From Aphis gossypii (lineage: Eukaryota; Arthropoda; Insecta; Hemiptera; Aphididae): a DNA stretch of 64,000 nucleotides. Location: the NCBI RefSeq assembly GCF_020184175.1, contig NC_065530.1, positions 51,065,260 to 51,129,259 of the forward strand, read 5' to 3'. The position numbers and the translations under genes were made by a program. The notes under the pieces are model-generated. The model did not search any database and was not told the DNA's origin. It saw only the letters and a program-made list of their open reading frames with translations. Below, in pieces: positions 47,319 to 59,767 of the stretch; the stretch's first letter is position 1; each line of letters starts with the position of its first letter.

Positions 47319-47689
47319 GTGCAGCCTGTATAAAAATTTGTGAACCGCACGGTAATAACCGAAACTCGGTCGCGGATACCGGAACCGCAGAAGCTCGTCG
47401 TGGTGAGAACGATCAAAGATGTCGCGAACGGTATGCTCTTGTAGAAACCCCTGGATGTGCCGGTACATTCAGGATGTCCATCGTTTCCGATCCCGTTTGT
47501 GAACGGGATGAAGAATGTTTAATAGAGTTCACAGTGTGGAAAACAATGAAAAGTCCCAGACCGAGAAGGCTGTGGTTTACGGTCAGACATACGATGTCAC
47601 CCTCAGCCGCTGTCGGCATACGATCCTTGGAAGTCTGGGTGGATCGGAAAAACGACTATCCTGCTAAAGTGATATTTTTGAAGAAATGA
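47319..47689 (+). CDS. Last exon of an unknown protein, 122 residues, six Cys (partial)
   Basis: An acceptor (gtatgtttacag) is followed in phase 1 by a 122-residue frame, the best coding signal in the window. It begins AACIKICEPHGNNR, continues DQRCRERYALVETPGC, AGTFRMSIVSDPVCERDEE and CLIEFTVWKT, and ends WVDRKNDYPAKVIFLKK with TGA. Six Cys suggest a disulfide-bonded extracellular domain. Alternating hydrophobic stretches (FRMSIV, LIEFTVW, LWFTVR, LEVWV) suggest a beta-sandwich. AATAAA lies at 47926-47931. Phase-1 entry is common after a signal-peptide exon, which was not found. A candidate phase-1 partner ends at 43739. No family recognised. Confidence 0.7.
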
Positions 47690-47931
47690 CCGCTCATACA
47701 CACATTCACTGTGTTTGAATCATGACTTACCAGTGGAAAATTCTTGAACATTCAGCGCAGTATTTATTTTTTATCTCTGACACCCACTAGCAACATAGAA
47801 AATTGTTAATCACTAATTAATAATTATTATTATAAAACTGAAAATGTAGAACATTAGTCATTACTTGTGCTTGAACATAGATTTTTTTACATTTCAATTT
47901 TTCTGCGGTGTATGAGAATAGTTTTAATAAA

Positions 47932-50900
47932 TAATAGGTACAACGTTATAAAAGTACTTATAACTTGCACACACACATTTTAAAACAATAAAAAGTCAAT
48001 ATACAAACAGAGTTAATATTTTCAATTTTAATTTTGAAATCAATATTCAATCGGTAAAGAATACGAAAAAATGATATTAAAACTTATAACAACAACAGAT
48101 TGGTTCTACTGAATCAAATTCGATATGTAACACGTGGATTGAAAAATGAAAACAAATAAAGCATTGTCATCCTCTTAAGATATTACGATTGCGTGTTTTG
48201 AAACCATAATATGTATTTCGTGTAAGTAATTTGACAGAAATTACACGCGTTTTGGTTGTATCTACATATTATACTTAATACTTATATACTTATATTCATT
48301 AGTTAGGAATTTATCTTAACGTTGACTGGCAGACCGTGCGATAAGGATAACAATATAACATGTACACTGTACAATGTACTGTACATCAGGTATAATACAT
48401 GCTTGTTATTCCTAGAAAATGCACCAGAAATCACTTGATTTTGCCAAAAACTGTTTTATTATAACTGACGATTCGGGATTTAATAATTATATTTCATGTT
48501 ACTATTCGTCCATATCATTAGCACGATGATTCTTAAATCTTAATTCATAAACATTCGACTGTACTACTAAACCGATAATAAGAGAATATTAATATGATAA
48601 CTTATAACTTACTTTTGATCATGGATTTACTATTCACACCCAAGTTTAAATGTCAACATTCGTCAGTCACCAATATCGTGTACACATGCGTCATCTTATT
48701 TGCAAGAGTGAATACTTATATTTCTAACAAGGGTGATTAATTTAAAACAAAAATAACGCAAAGAATTATCTTTATTGTACATACAACTATTAATAAAGCA
48801 TAATACATACATAAAGCATATTAGTTTACTAATAAAAAAAAAAAAAATGTACTTTGTGTAAGCCTACACACGTAAATAAAATATATATTCTCATCTTACA
48901 TAATATCAATATGGCACCACTTCTGTGTACATAGTATAATATTATTATATTATGGAATAATAATAAAGGTTTGGATGATTCGGTAAAAGTTTACTATTTA
49001 CGTGTTTCGAATTTAACAGGCACCTACCTAAACAAATCCCAACATCGTGCATATAAACGTGTTTTACAAATGTTGTTGGATATGCTTTAACATTATCTGT
49101 TTTTTTTTTCTGATAACTGTTTTTAACTTAAAATATTACTAGTTTGATATGTTGAACAATTGAATTTTTGTTAAACGAAGTTTTTAGTTGCTAATCGCAT
49201 AAATAAAATGACAACATTAGGCAATAACACGGCTAAAAATATACCACGGTTGCCCATTACTCATTTGTAATGACCAATAAATCACACCGTCATAATTCAT
49301 CACTTATTTGTAGACTGTAAAGTATATTACTATTTACCGTGATCTTGTATCACGACTGTAATACAGCAGTTATTGACAGTTTTTACCACACTATATCGGC
49401 GTACATTGTAAATTACTATTTAACACACACTAGCTAGTAACTGTAGGGTTAATAAGAAGGTCCAATAGTCATAGTTTAAATGTGAATCTGACTGTTTATT
49501 TAATCGTAGTTACTCATAAACTCATGGTTTAAGACTCATGAAATCCAAGCCACTTAAAGATCACAATGAAAATGAAATAAGTAATAACAAGCGCTATTTT
49601 TTTAACTTACTAATCTGTTAAAAAATATGACAGTTTAACAAAAATTATGGATTTAGAAGGTGGTCTCAAATATTTATTGTACACTATCAATCACGTCATA
49701 CAAAATGACATACCTAATTAATCTATCAATTCAGAATGTATAAGAAAATATATTCGAAAATAAATTTATAATTATCATAGTAGATAAAACTAGCGAATTT
49801 AGAGTGCGATCACCTCGAAAAATTGTCCATTGCTAATTGCTATGAGGTAATATGATTAAAATAAAAATAATAAGCCAGTTAGGTATTTTGTAGAACTTTT
49901 TAGACTTATGTCGGCAGAGTTCTAATTCTCAGTTCATATTTTAGTTAGTTGAACTTATATATTGATAATAATGTAGTGATGATACACTCATCTATGATTT
50001 CAGTTTATTTTAAAGGAGTAGCCAAAATGACTTAGTCTTAAAAATACCGTATTGATTAAATATAAATAAAATAATGAGAACATATTATTCTACGCACATT
50101 GTTTTTGTTACGCATATTGCTTAAATTTAGTTTTAATAAATTTAACAGGTCACAAAAACAGAGTGATTTTTAACGTTTTTAGTACCTACTGTTTAATTAC
50201 TTTATTAATTTGTGGAAAAGAATTGCACACGGTACACATAGGCACTTAAAAAGTAGCAAAAGACGGAAAATACAAAAGTAGTTAACAAAGGTCAGCATTT
50301 AAAATTTATCAAACAACGGTTCAACATCGTAATCACGATAATAAGCACTAAATATAGAAAAATCGAAATCATTAAAATAAATTATCTTATTAAAACTGTT
50401 CAAAATAATACAAGTAGGTAGGTAATCGAGTTTTTTTTTTATTTTAAGAACAATGTAAGTTTTATAACCGTAACTTAAGAAACTCGATAAATAATTGTTT
50501 GTTTCTCGCAGTATTAAATAAAAGAAAACTAATTAGAAGTAGAATATAATAAGCATTTTATTAACATCGACTCTGCGATAAGTTATTTAAACCCATTTTG
50601 TTGTTCACAAAGTTCCTAACAAAATTGTCGAATACTTTTAAAATGTTTTGTGTTAGTATACAGTTTAAATTAAAGTAGCTGCGTTAAATCGTTAAATATC
50701 TAGCTGTAATATTCTATGCTCATGTATACATATAACCCATAAAAAGTACTTTATTATCTGCTATAGTTTTAAAATAATTATTTTTGATTATTTACAAAAT
50801 AAATACTAACATAGCATTTAGTTTATTTAGTTTATACTGCACAATGTAGATTAAGTGTGCCAACGTAATTAATATAACATTAATTAATAAACCAATGGTG

Positions 50901-52119
50901 GTTAAATAGTTGAAATTTTGCTTTTTTGATTCAATATGAAAACGAATAACGATAGATACTTTTAACATTCAATAAATGTTTGTATTATCGTTTTCTATTC
51001 ACAATAAAATTTAAAAAATACTTCTAACATTTTTTAACTATTTATAGATTTAAGTTTTTTTTTTATAGATCATGATAAAAAAAATATTCACCAAATAAAA
51101 ATTTTTAAAAATTTAAAATAAGATCTCACAAGTTTATTCTTATGTCAGTACAAAAATATTAAAAAATACATATTATGCAAAATTTTTTATATGCATTTAT
51201 AGTTAGAACTTTGATGAAATTCGTTGATATCGTAAAAAATTGCGAACTTTCTTATAGTTAAAAGTTTATAACAACTTTTCTTTTTGTATCTGAGTTTTGA
51301 CAATTTTTTACAATATTCTTCGTAAGTAGTTCATACTTAAAACTATAAAATCTAAAAAAATGTTTAAAGACAATTTGCTTTTCATAGATATTTTGAGCTG
51401 TTCTAATTTGGACATAATTACTTATTTTAACGATAGATAACGATATGTTAATTATTTTTTTTATAATTTGAAAACATAATTCGTGGTAACTTAGTCTTTT
51501 ATATGTTTATAATAATATGAACTTAAATTTTACTATGTTATGTAATAACATTTTTGATTTATTTTAAAATATTATCTATTTATGGACAGGATGAATTTAT
51601 TTTTATTATTTTAAGTTATTAACAGAAATATGTTTTTAGATTTTGCGTTAAATGTATAGTTTAATATAATAATATATGGTATATCCTACTAAAATACTAA
51701 AAGTAAAATAAATAACTTTAATAGCTGTATCAAATATCCAAACCTATCACTTAGTGATATAGGCTGATACGACCTTTTCCGCTCAGAATATTATTCTTCA
51801 TGTATAATGAATTCAAATTTAATAGACCTGTAATACAATAGTGACCTACCCGACACCCAATTTACAGTAAAGTGGTATCCACTTATCTACCTTTTTAATT
51901 TCAATTTCGGAAACAGAATATTTTTCCAAGAATGTGAATATATAAAAATCAAATTTTGTATTAATGGTCAATTATATTTATAACTGCTACAAGTATTTTT
52001 AATGCTTGGATAAGTCGTGAGTGGAGTATTGCCGTAGCAATTATACCAACATTTTACGGGGCATACAACTCCGCTTGTTTAAACTTTAAATTCTCATTAT
52101 ATATATCATATTATAATAT
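47932..52119. other. A+T-rich desert
   Basis: Over 4 kb with no supported gene. Near 48360 there is a cluster of nested TGTACA/GTACAT inverted repeats. From 51965 to 52123 a frame without ATG is open for 52 codons (…WSIAVAIIPTFYGAYN…) and ends overlapping the next ATG. Confidence 0.55.
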
Positions 52120-52197
52120 ATGAGTGCAGCGTTGCGATTGCAGTGCAATATAACGATCGACCAAACTCTACAAAATTGCGTTAGTGTGTGCAAATAA
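52120..52197 (+). CDS. Possible very small protein, 25 residues
   Basis: ATG 52120 reads MSAALRLQCNITIDQTL, then QNCVSVCK and TAA. G+C is higher than the flanks and there are three Cys. The preceding open frame ends TGA overlapping this ATG (ATGA). The two could be one coding stretch broken by a single-base indel. Poor start context; low weight. Confidence 0.22.
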   Translation: MSAALRLQCNITIDQTLQNCVSVCK

Positions 52198-54441
52198 TAA
52201 TTACGTTAAAGTGTCTTATGAGCATGTGTAGTTTAAGTGTATATGTAGTTCAAAATAATATATTTTATAGTATCTAACTATACACATATTATTATACATA
52301 CATTTGTCATACCTATGTACAGTATATACACACGTCTAAGTTCACGAGAATAATGTAAAACATCAAACATGATAAAGTGATGCGAAACGATTTATACTTG
52401 CACATAATATACTTAATATCATAATATTATCCACTAGGTTTCGTACGTCGGTGTTATTAAATTCATCAGCCGCTTCGCGAGCGTGTAAATATGAATACCG
52501 TCGGCATTAAATCGATATCGATGAAATTCATTCGAATATAGTACACGGTTGTTGGTTATTATAAACCATATTGTGTTTAATCCGCACTTGACGCGGATTC
52601 AGTATAATAACAATAATAATTTTTTTTGAAAATTAAATTACATTTACCATTAAGAGACAGTCGACTCTGTTCTAAAAACTATAAAGTAATATCTAATAAT
52701 ATCATTATACAGTTCATTGTCGTATTGCATTGTAGGGTTGTAACTCGTCTCGTAGTACACGACGGTAGTTGATCAACGTTTTTTTGTTCATTTGTTAGAG
52801 ACAGTCAAACTTTATTATCTTCGTTTAGTCGGAGACTTTTTTTTTATCTTATTTATTCTATTTTTTTTCTCACAGCTGTAAATTTAAACATTTGTGTTTC
52901 TTTATAAATACATAAATTATAAGAGATGTAGAACACGGATCATTTCTCTTTTTTTAAATAAAACCATAATTTAGTCTCCAACCATTATTCACTTCTTCTC
53001 AGGTCACAATTGATGAAAATACAAGAACATATTTTCAAAGAAATTTCGTGATCGTAAATATAACATAATATTATACATAGTTAGGTACTTACAAGTTGTA
53101 TACAAAAGTAAAAGTGTAACTGTCGTATACACCGAAATATCATTCGTATAAAATGTATTGATTATTTGAAACATTTTTTAAATGTATAATTTTTTAAATA
53201 TTTTATTATGCCATTATTAACTTGCTCAATATATATATATATATATATAAGTCATAAACATTGAACTTATTAATGTTACGCGGCGCTCTTAAAGAAATAT
53301 GTTACCACGAAGAATGTATAATGGAATATAATGTTTCATCAAAGTCGAATTTAACCGACAGATGTTGAGGATATTGAAATATTTCATTACACTAAATTTA
53401 TTCCAAATTATAAGACTCCACCATGTTACGTGTGATCTTAAAAAATAAAATAAGACAATGATACAACGCTTTACATGATATAATATAGTGTTGGAAACAA
53501 AAATCCTTGCTTAACAACGCAATATAATAATTGTAATAAAAATGTGTAAAGAAAAAACAATTTAAATTTAATGAACAATCCTGTTTGATTAAATATAAAA
53601 TATATACTCAGTATTCTGTATGTATAAAAAGTTATAATAAGATTTTAATAATAATATGGGTTATGACAAGCGCATTAAGGAAATTGTTGGAGGATATAGG
53701 TTATGGTGATCATCTTCTCATTCCGCGAAGTGTATAATTTATGGATATTTTTGTTTTTCATTTATGTTATAATTAACTAATATTATTTTTCCGATCTACT
53801 TATTTTTATATGTGATGCGTTTCACCGATTTGTCTAAGGAAGAACAATGGCTTTTGATATTTTTTTAATAAAAAAATAAATATTCTGTAATTAAATGTTA
53901 GCTACTTGTATTATTTTATTTTTTAGTAGTCCGCGTGAATTTAATAAAAATTACATCTAAATATCAGTGTCAAAGTTAAAATATTTTCGACTGTAACTTT
54001 TAAGTTGATTTTAATGGTGCGAATAATACCAATATTTATTAATATTTCCTAGTTAAATCATTGATCTAACTAAAAAAAAAATGAGTGGTATTAAAGAAGT
54101 AGGTACTTTTTATAATTGATTTTCAAGACTTTTGAAATCACAAAAAAAAATATCCCAGAAAATGTTTTGAATAATTTACATAACGATACAGATATTTTTT
54201 AAATACCACGTGCAAACATTCGATCACATAAACCGTATATGGAAATTTAAAATAAACAAATTCTTACAACACACATTATAAAAACTTTTTTTCATTTTCA
54301 ATATAAAAACATTTTATTAAAATATTCTCGTTCGAAAATTGTACACACGCTCTATAATACATTATATGGTTTTGTGTACGTTAACTGTGGCGACGGAGAG
54401 TTGCAGAAAATGCGAAACGGCGCCTGCGGTATAATAATATA
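52198..54441. other. A+T-rich DNA
   Basis: (AT)n at 53229-53249. A minus-strand ATG frame of 17 codons ending in GTAAGT near 53093 has no matching acceptor. Nothing else supported. Confidence 0.5.
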
Positions 54442-54818
54442 ATGGTCTTGCCTAAAAATCGATTCAAAGCACACGCGGTGCGAATACGATATTTATTTTG
54501 TCCCAAGTCATTGCACAAATCAGGATATAAAAATGTATGTACAATGGTTACTTGGCGATATTACATTATAATAAGCCAGTCAGTGATATACGCTAGGCAA
54601 ATATTTTTTACTCTATTCCTCCTACCGCATATTCACATATTATTATACATACTTTGAAGATCGAAAATCGTTTTTACTTGCACAATGACATGATAGGACA
54701 CCTGAGCACTCTTCGGCCCTCACAGCGTGTTCAAAATGTCGGCAATCACTATACAAAAATGTACTTTTTGCTACCTCGCGCGTCAATCCAAACTTGTCCT
54801 CCCGTTGCACTCAACTAG
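54442..54818 (+). CDS. Small two-exon gene, 61 residues
   Basis: Exon 1 (54442-54534) starts in good context (ataatATGG). It reads MVLPKNRFKAHAVRIRY, then LFCPKSLHKSGYKN, and ends in phase 0 at GTATGT. The intron is 191 bases (54535-54725) and ends in a pyrimidine-rich acceptor, ctcttcggccctcacag. Exon 2 (54726-54818) joins in phase: RVQNVGNHYTKMYFLL, then PRASIQTCPPVALN and TAG. AATAAA follows at 54885-54890, 67 bases after the stop. Start, splice sites, phase and poly(A) signal all agree. It is the best complete small gene here. Basic, no signal peptide. An alternative second-exon start is ATG 54736 (MSAITIQKCTFCYLAR) in another frame. Confidence 0.48.
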
Positions 54819-55037
54819 ATTTGATCAACCGATTCGGGTAATTCGTAGTACACAGACCCTACGCGATAAAACTATACTACCGCAAATAAACTTTGTTATT
54901 ATAGTCTGTAACGCCGTTCCTATGATTACATATAACTGAGGGTCTACGAATATAATGATGCGTATATCGTATATTTATGTATTATATCAACGCATTTACG
55001 ACTTGTAGGTTTTAATATATACCTAACGACTGTTTTT

Positions 55038-55262
55038 TTACACCCGGGCGACACGGAAAAGCGCAAAAACTGCAAACGATGTTGTGTTTATTTTATTCAT
55101 ATTATCATATATATATATACGGTCGTGTTTTTTATGTTGGTCAGTAGCGCGTATATTATTATTATACACCTGCGCAGTGGTGCGAAAACCAAGAATCGTG
55201 AACCATTGATAGTGGTCGCAAAACAAATATAAACAAAAAAAAGTCGACAGACTCGTCATCAT
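55038..55262 (-). CDS. Putative secreted small protein, 74 residues
   Basis: On the minus strand, tandem ATGs at 55262 begin MMTSLSTFFCLYLFC, a signal-peptide-like start. DHYQWFTILGFRTTAQ, an Asn run from a short (AAT) repeat, ATDQHKKHDRIYIYD and a hydrophobic end with VARV follow. A donor CAG|GTGTAT after residue 31 is possible, so this may be a first exon. It faces the two-exon gene at 54.4-54.8 kb tail to tail. No family recognised. Confidence 0.4.
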   Translation of the reverse strand: MMTSLSTFFCLYLFCDHYQWFTILGFRTTAQVYNNNIRATDQHKKHDRIYIYDNMNKINTTSFAVFALFRVARV

Positions 55263-57685
55263 AAAACTAACACAACACGTCTCTCACACAAAAACAAATA
55301 AAATATATGACATTTAACCGATACATATCGATACTACTGTACGATATATATATATTTATATTTCCTTTGCAAATTAATTAAATAAACCGATAACAATTAT
55401 TATTTGAATTTATATATATATACATATTGGTCATTGTTTAAATTTCGACGAGAACCTCCCCACCATAGTGGTAATATGGTAACAAATAGAATATATTTGG
55501 ATAGTCGCCATCGTCTGCGGTTGATTTACATCACGCATCTATATACACGGTAGACTATGGAGTAATAATAAATTCATAATATTACGATGCAAGTATACTA
55601 AATTAAGTGTAGTGAACTTATATTATCTAAATCCTAATTATGATAAAAATAATCATATTGGATCACCCTGCATTTACTATTAAAATTATTATATATAATT
55701 TGTAGGTATACATATACGTACATAATATATACACGAATTATATATGGAATCAAGCTCGGGAATAACATTTATTAATATTTAAATTAACTTTTGAACAAAT
55801 TATATTATATATGTACATAATATAATATAATATATACAAAGCACTCATCACGTCGAGAACTTAGTGCACGTATAAAATTCTAGGACAACTCGACAAACGA
55901 ATATATAGACAAAATAATATATTGATTTTTGAAAGTATTGCCGTAGGTAATCAAAGTATAAATAATACATTTTTGAATGTTGTACCTATTTTGTTTTTGT
56001 ACTTATAAAAATAATTAAATATGATTTTTATTATGGTTATAGTCATCACTATAACAGTAATTTTTGGACACTGTATAAAACGTAAAAAGTGCACGTAAAA
56101 AGATTGAATGAGTATCAACAGATAAATATTATATGATTTTCGTTTCTTACAATAAGCATTATTGCAATAACGTTCAGTCAAACCGTAATAACCGATAAAA
56201 ATGTATTTTAAAGTTGAAATGTTTCTAATCATAATAAAACTAATTATAATACTTAACTGTGTTATTTTTTATATTTACTTTAACTGTTGTTTAAATAAGC
56301 TACGAATGAATAGATAACGATTCGGTCTAAAGTCGAAATAAAAATTAGCAAATAAAGGATATTATTACAAAATAAATAAACCACATAACGAAAAGGTATA
56401 TTAAAATATATTATACTATTTTGATAAACGTAATATATAAAGTATAAAATAATAAATAAATATAAATAAGAAAGTAGAAAATTATTTAAACAGAACATAA
56501 TAATATGCTATACTTAAAAAGTTTGGCATACAAATATTGACTTTTAAATTATTGTAACTTTTAGGTAAAAGTCTCGTGCGCCCCTTTCCGTAAATTAAAA
56601 AAATTAAATATATATAAAATATAATTTAATAAATATAAATTTTACTTCATGAGACAGCTTTCGCTTCTCTAGCAGTGTGTAGACGTCTCCCCAGAAAGGC
56701 TAATTGGGAAACACTTTCTAGAATGTAGTCTTATTTTTTTTATGTATTTTGAACCATAATACCTAATCATAATAATAAACCTTATTTAACTATTTTGAAA
56801 TAAAAAATGTATTATTTGTAATTAAATTGTTTTGCCTTTGTATCTGTTAATTGTTTTTTGCGCTGAATAAGTTTCACCAAATTGACAGATTACCCGCGAA
56901 TAAGTGAAAACGAGAAAAAAAACCGCGACAACGCCAGAGCACAAGGTTTATCATAACGAACTAACTGTTTGATGGTGCAAAAAAAATACAAAACAAATAA
57001 TAAAAGTAAGTTCAGTTAAAAATTTATTGTTAAGTATGCGAATCATATGTAACATGATATAAGATTAATAATAATTGATATGATGGCATATTCAAATAAG
57101 CCAATATTAAATTTACGCATTATTGCGTACAGCACTGGGGTTATAGAGGGTTTGATAAAACGCGTACGGTATCATAAGAGGTATTATACCTATATTATAT
57201 GTAAAATATTATTATATTATAATACATAATATCACATAATATAATAACCTATGTAGTACAGTCTGCGCGTTTTGTGACTATTTATATCCACCAGTTCCGG
57301 TATAACGTCCGATTTTACTCCTGTTCGCACGGTACTCATATATCTTTCGCTCTTTCTCTTTCTCTCTCTCTCTCTCTCTTTATATTTATTTGACAACAAT
57401 TATTAAATTATACTTTTATCGTTAGCTTAAACAGGTAGGGTTTTGAAAACATCGTTATCGGCCACGGTTATAAGCCACTGGAACAGCCGAATTTATGATA
57501 CGGCGTAATTTTAACGTCGCCGTGTAATGCACTAATGCATATCTAGATATTAACATATTACAGGTGTAATATAGTCCTGTAACTTAATTACAGCACACGG
57601 ATAAATATAGTAAAAATAAAATGTATAATCAACGGTATTAGGACATTTATAGGTACGAACTAGCCCACCGTCGTCGTTGTACCTA
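55263..57685. other. A+T-rich DNA, then a repeat-rich approach to an island
   Basis: Minus-strand frames at 55951-56232 and 56280-56498 consist of F/I/Y/N typical of A+T-rich noise. A (TC)n tract spans 57344-57380. A C-rich scrap near 56578 (gcgcccctttcc) resembles interior hAT MITE sequence, but no ends were found. Confidence 0.45.
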
Positions 57686-57937
57686 TTATACATGATATAA
57701 CATATAAGTACCTATAAGTACTGATCTCCATTCCCGAGCAGTACCTACACCGGAGGTCGAGGTCGGAGCGTGAATAAATATGCGTTTAATAATAATAATA
57801 ATAGTAAAAGCAGCATACTTTTGCCGAAGGTTGCGTGCCAAATCGCTAATACGAGAGTCCGGACGGAATATCATTATTATTATTATTTTTGTTGTATATG
57901 ATGACGTTATAATCTCGCGGAAGATTTCGTCCTTCAT
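57686..57937 (-). CDS. Candidate protein of 83 residues with Ile runs
   Basis: On the minus strand, ATG 57937 reads MKDEIFREIITSSYTTK, an Ile run from (AAT)n, MIFRPDSRISDLARNLRQK, a second Ile run, then HAPTSTSGVGTAREWRS and GTYMLYHV. The non-repeat parts look like protein. The plus strand is also open with an ATG over most of the span (57780-57962, start MRLIIIIIVKAAYF), so only one can be real. Confidence 0.33.
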   Translation of the reverse strand: MKDEIFREIITSSYTTKIIIIMIFRPDSRISDLARNLRQKYAAFTIIIIIKRIFIHAPTSTSGVGTAREWRSVLIGTYMLYHV

Positions 57938-58125
57938 AGATCGTATCCGACCGTACGAGTAATAATCATAATAATAATATAATACGTATATAAACAGTCG
58001 CTCCTCCTCTCCGGTGGCCGCCGGCGATTATTGCATCGGACGGTGACTTCACGACCGCGGCGGTGTCCGGGACCCCCGAGAACGCCAAATACGTATACAC
58101 ACTTAAGGACGTTTAATTCGCGTAC

Positions 58126-58323
58126 ATGCGCGAATTCACGATCGTTGGCGATGATTTCGCACAGGCGTCGGTCAAAATATTATTGTTTCGTCTAAGCAAT
58201 ATAATATTTTACAAAAACGCTATACACTATCATCGCATTAACATCATTATACCTGCAGCACCGGTGTATCATTATACATTTTTGAGGCTTATCGTCGTGC
58301 GCTCTCCCCAAAGGCCGAGATGA
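58126..58323 (+). CDS. Possible small protein, 65 residues
   Basis: ATG 58126 lies in a G+C-rich island and reads MREFTIVGDDFAQASV, KILLFRLSNIIFYKN, then HYHRINIIIPAAPVYHY and RLIVVRSPQRPR. The upstream 58000-58110 stretch is strongly G+C-rich and may be promoter. Its last 52 bases overlap the minus-strand frame that follows. Confidence 0.28.
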   Translation: MREFTIVGDDFAQASVKILLFRLSNIIFYKNAIHYHRINIIIPAAPVYHYTFLRLIVVRSPQRPR

Positions 58324-58472
58324 TAAATTATCGCGTCATAAACGCGCCGAGAGCACGACCGACGAGTTATTGTTGCTAAATGAACTTTTTGTGTAAATTT
58401 CAAGTTTACGTCAACGGCAACTGCAGACGGTCGCATTAATAAGTCTGTAATCGAATTCTGCAAGGCGTACAT
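58272..58472 (-). CDS. Candidate small protein, 66 residues
   Basis: On the minus strand, ATG 58472 (gtaATGT, G at -3) reads MYALQNSITDLLMRPS, AVAVDVNLKFTQKVHLAT, ITRRSCSRRVYDAI and GLWGERTTISLKNV. Residue use is balanced and unlike repeat-derived frames. The open frame extends 13 codons upstream through A+T-rich DNA. It is convergent with the plus-strand frame at 58126-58323, overlapping by 52 bases. Confidence 0.36.
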   Translation of the reverse strand: MYALQNSITDLLMRPSAVAVDVNLKFTQKVHLATITRRSCSRRVYDAIIYHLGLWGERTTISLKNV

Positions 58473-59581
58473 TACGAATTCACGTATAATATAATATATA
58501 TACCCACACACTCATATTGTACATGTTATTTTCTATGCGTGTAAGTTATACACCGTACACATCTGTAATGTAAATATGTAATGTACATATATTGAATATA
58601 GTAATACGCGTACAATAACACTCGACTATATGATGTGTTCTGTTTCTGCGCTTACAGTTTTCGCGTATGCGCTACGTGACCGCAACGTAAATACATATTA
58701 TGCTAGTACATGTATATTGATGAGATTTTGTTTTTAAACTCCATTTGTATTAATGAATCACCGTCGTCGCTATACCACTACGCATACATGCGATATTATG
58801 TTTTACCGTATAGCTGTTTCCACTACCGTCAAACTTATCGTAATTCGTAGGTACGTGTACGTAATTATACTTAAACAACTTGCATTATAATAACGCGCAT
58901 CGCAGTTTTGTTCGACGAAAAACCAAAAAAAAAAAAAAACGACAAAGGTCACTCTTTAAATCCTATTTGAACATCCTGTTTATTGTTAAAACTCGTGAAA
59001 GCGGAAAAACGACCAAAGATGACATTGATTGGTGAATATAATATTAATTGAGAGTCAACGCGTTTATAAATCGCAGAAAGATTCAGTTTTTGCAATGGTC
59101 GAGTTTTTCGAAAATTAGTGTGTATAGCGATGCATATATTAATTCTTATTTTATTCAAATGTCAGACTCACAATTTTCCTCAATACGAGGAAAGAATTAT
59201 CACGTTTTCATTTTTACAACTCTACTAGTAATTACTGAAATAAACCAAATTTAAAGGATGACAAGATAGTAATTATATCGGTGATAGCTTAGAGAAATGA
59301 TTCGTAAGACTGAATTGATTCAAAATAATAATATTTATTTAACTAGACCGTTCGATAGTTTTTAATAACTGTACTCTAACACCATAAGAAAACATTACAT
59401 AACAATAGGATTGAAATTTAAGACAAAATACACCGTACATTATAAGGCACGTAACTATAGATGTATTATTTATGTAGTGTAATATATGCCTACCGTTTAT
59501 AACATTAAAATATTATGGATGCGCGCTGCTTTTTATTTCTTCAAGACAATATAAATATTTTCTCGAACGTGTGTGACGTGT
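58473..59581. other. Moderately A+T-rich DNA
   Basis: Around 58949-59254 both strands carry frames of 68-69 codons opening with TTG rather than ATG. One of them could be an exon, but no splice sites support it. Poly(A) run at 58928-58939. Confidence 0.4.
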
Positions 59582-59767
59582 TTAAACGGAATTACATTCG
59601 GTAGTTATAACACCTACATTACATGTGTTATGTATACAGAATACAGTTTGGAATTGTATCGAGACATCCTGTGACGTGACAAAATTTAACACATCTATGT
59701 CCGAGGTCCTTAGACATTTCGAATACAAATTGCGGTTTATAGCGATAATACCTATTATCAGACACAT
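59582..59767 (-). CDS. Candidate Cys-containing small protein, 61 residues
   Basis: On the minus strand, ATG 59767 (A at -3) reads MCLIIGIIAINRNLYSK, a short hydrophobic start. CLRTSDIDVLNFVTSQD, VSIQFQTVFCIHNTCN and VGVITTECNSV then TAA follow. Five Cys, four of them in the body. It could be secreted or membrane-anchored. The hydrophobic run is short for a signal peptide. No splice or poly(A) evidence. Confidence 0.34.
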   Translation of the reverse strand: MCLIIGIIAINRNLYSKCLRTSDIDVLNFVTSQDVSIQFQTVFCIHNTCNVGVITTECNSV

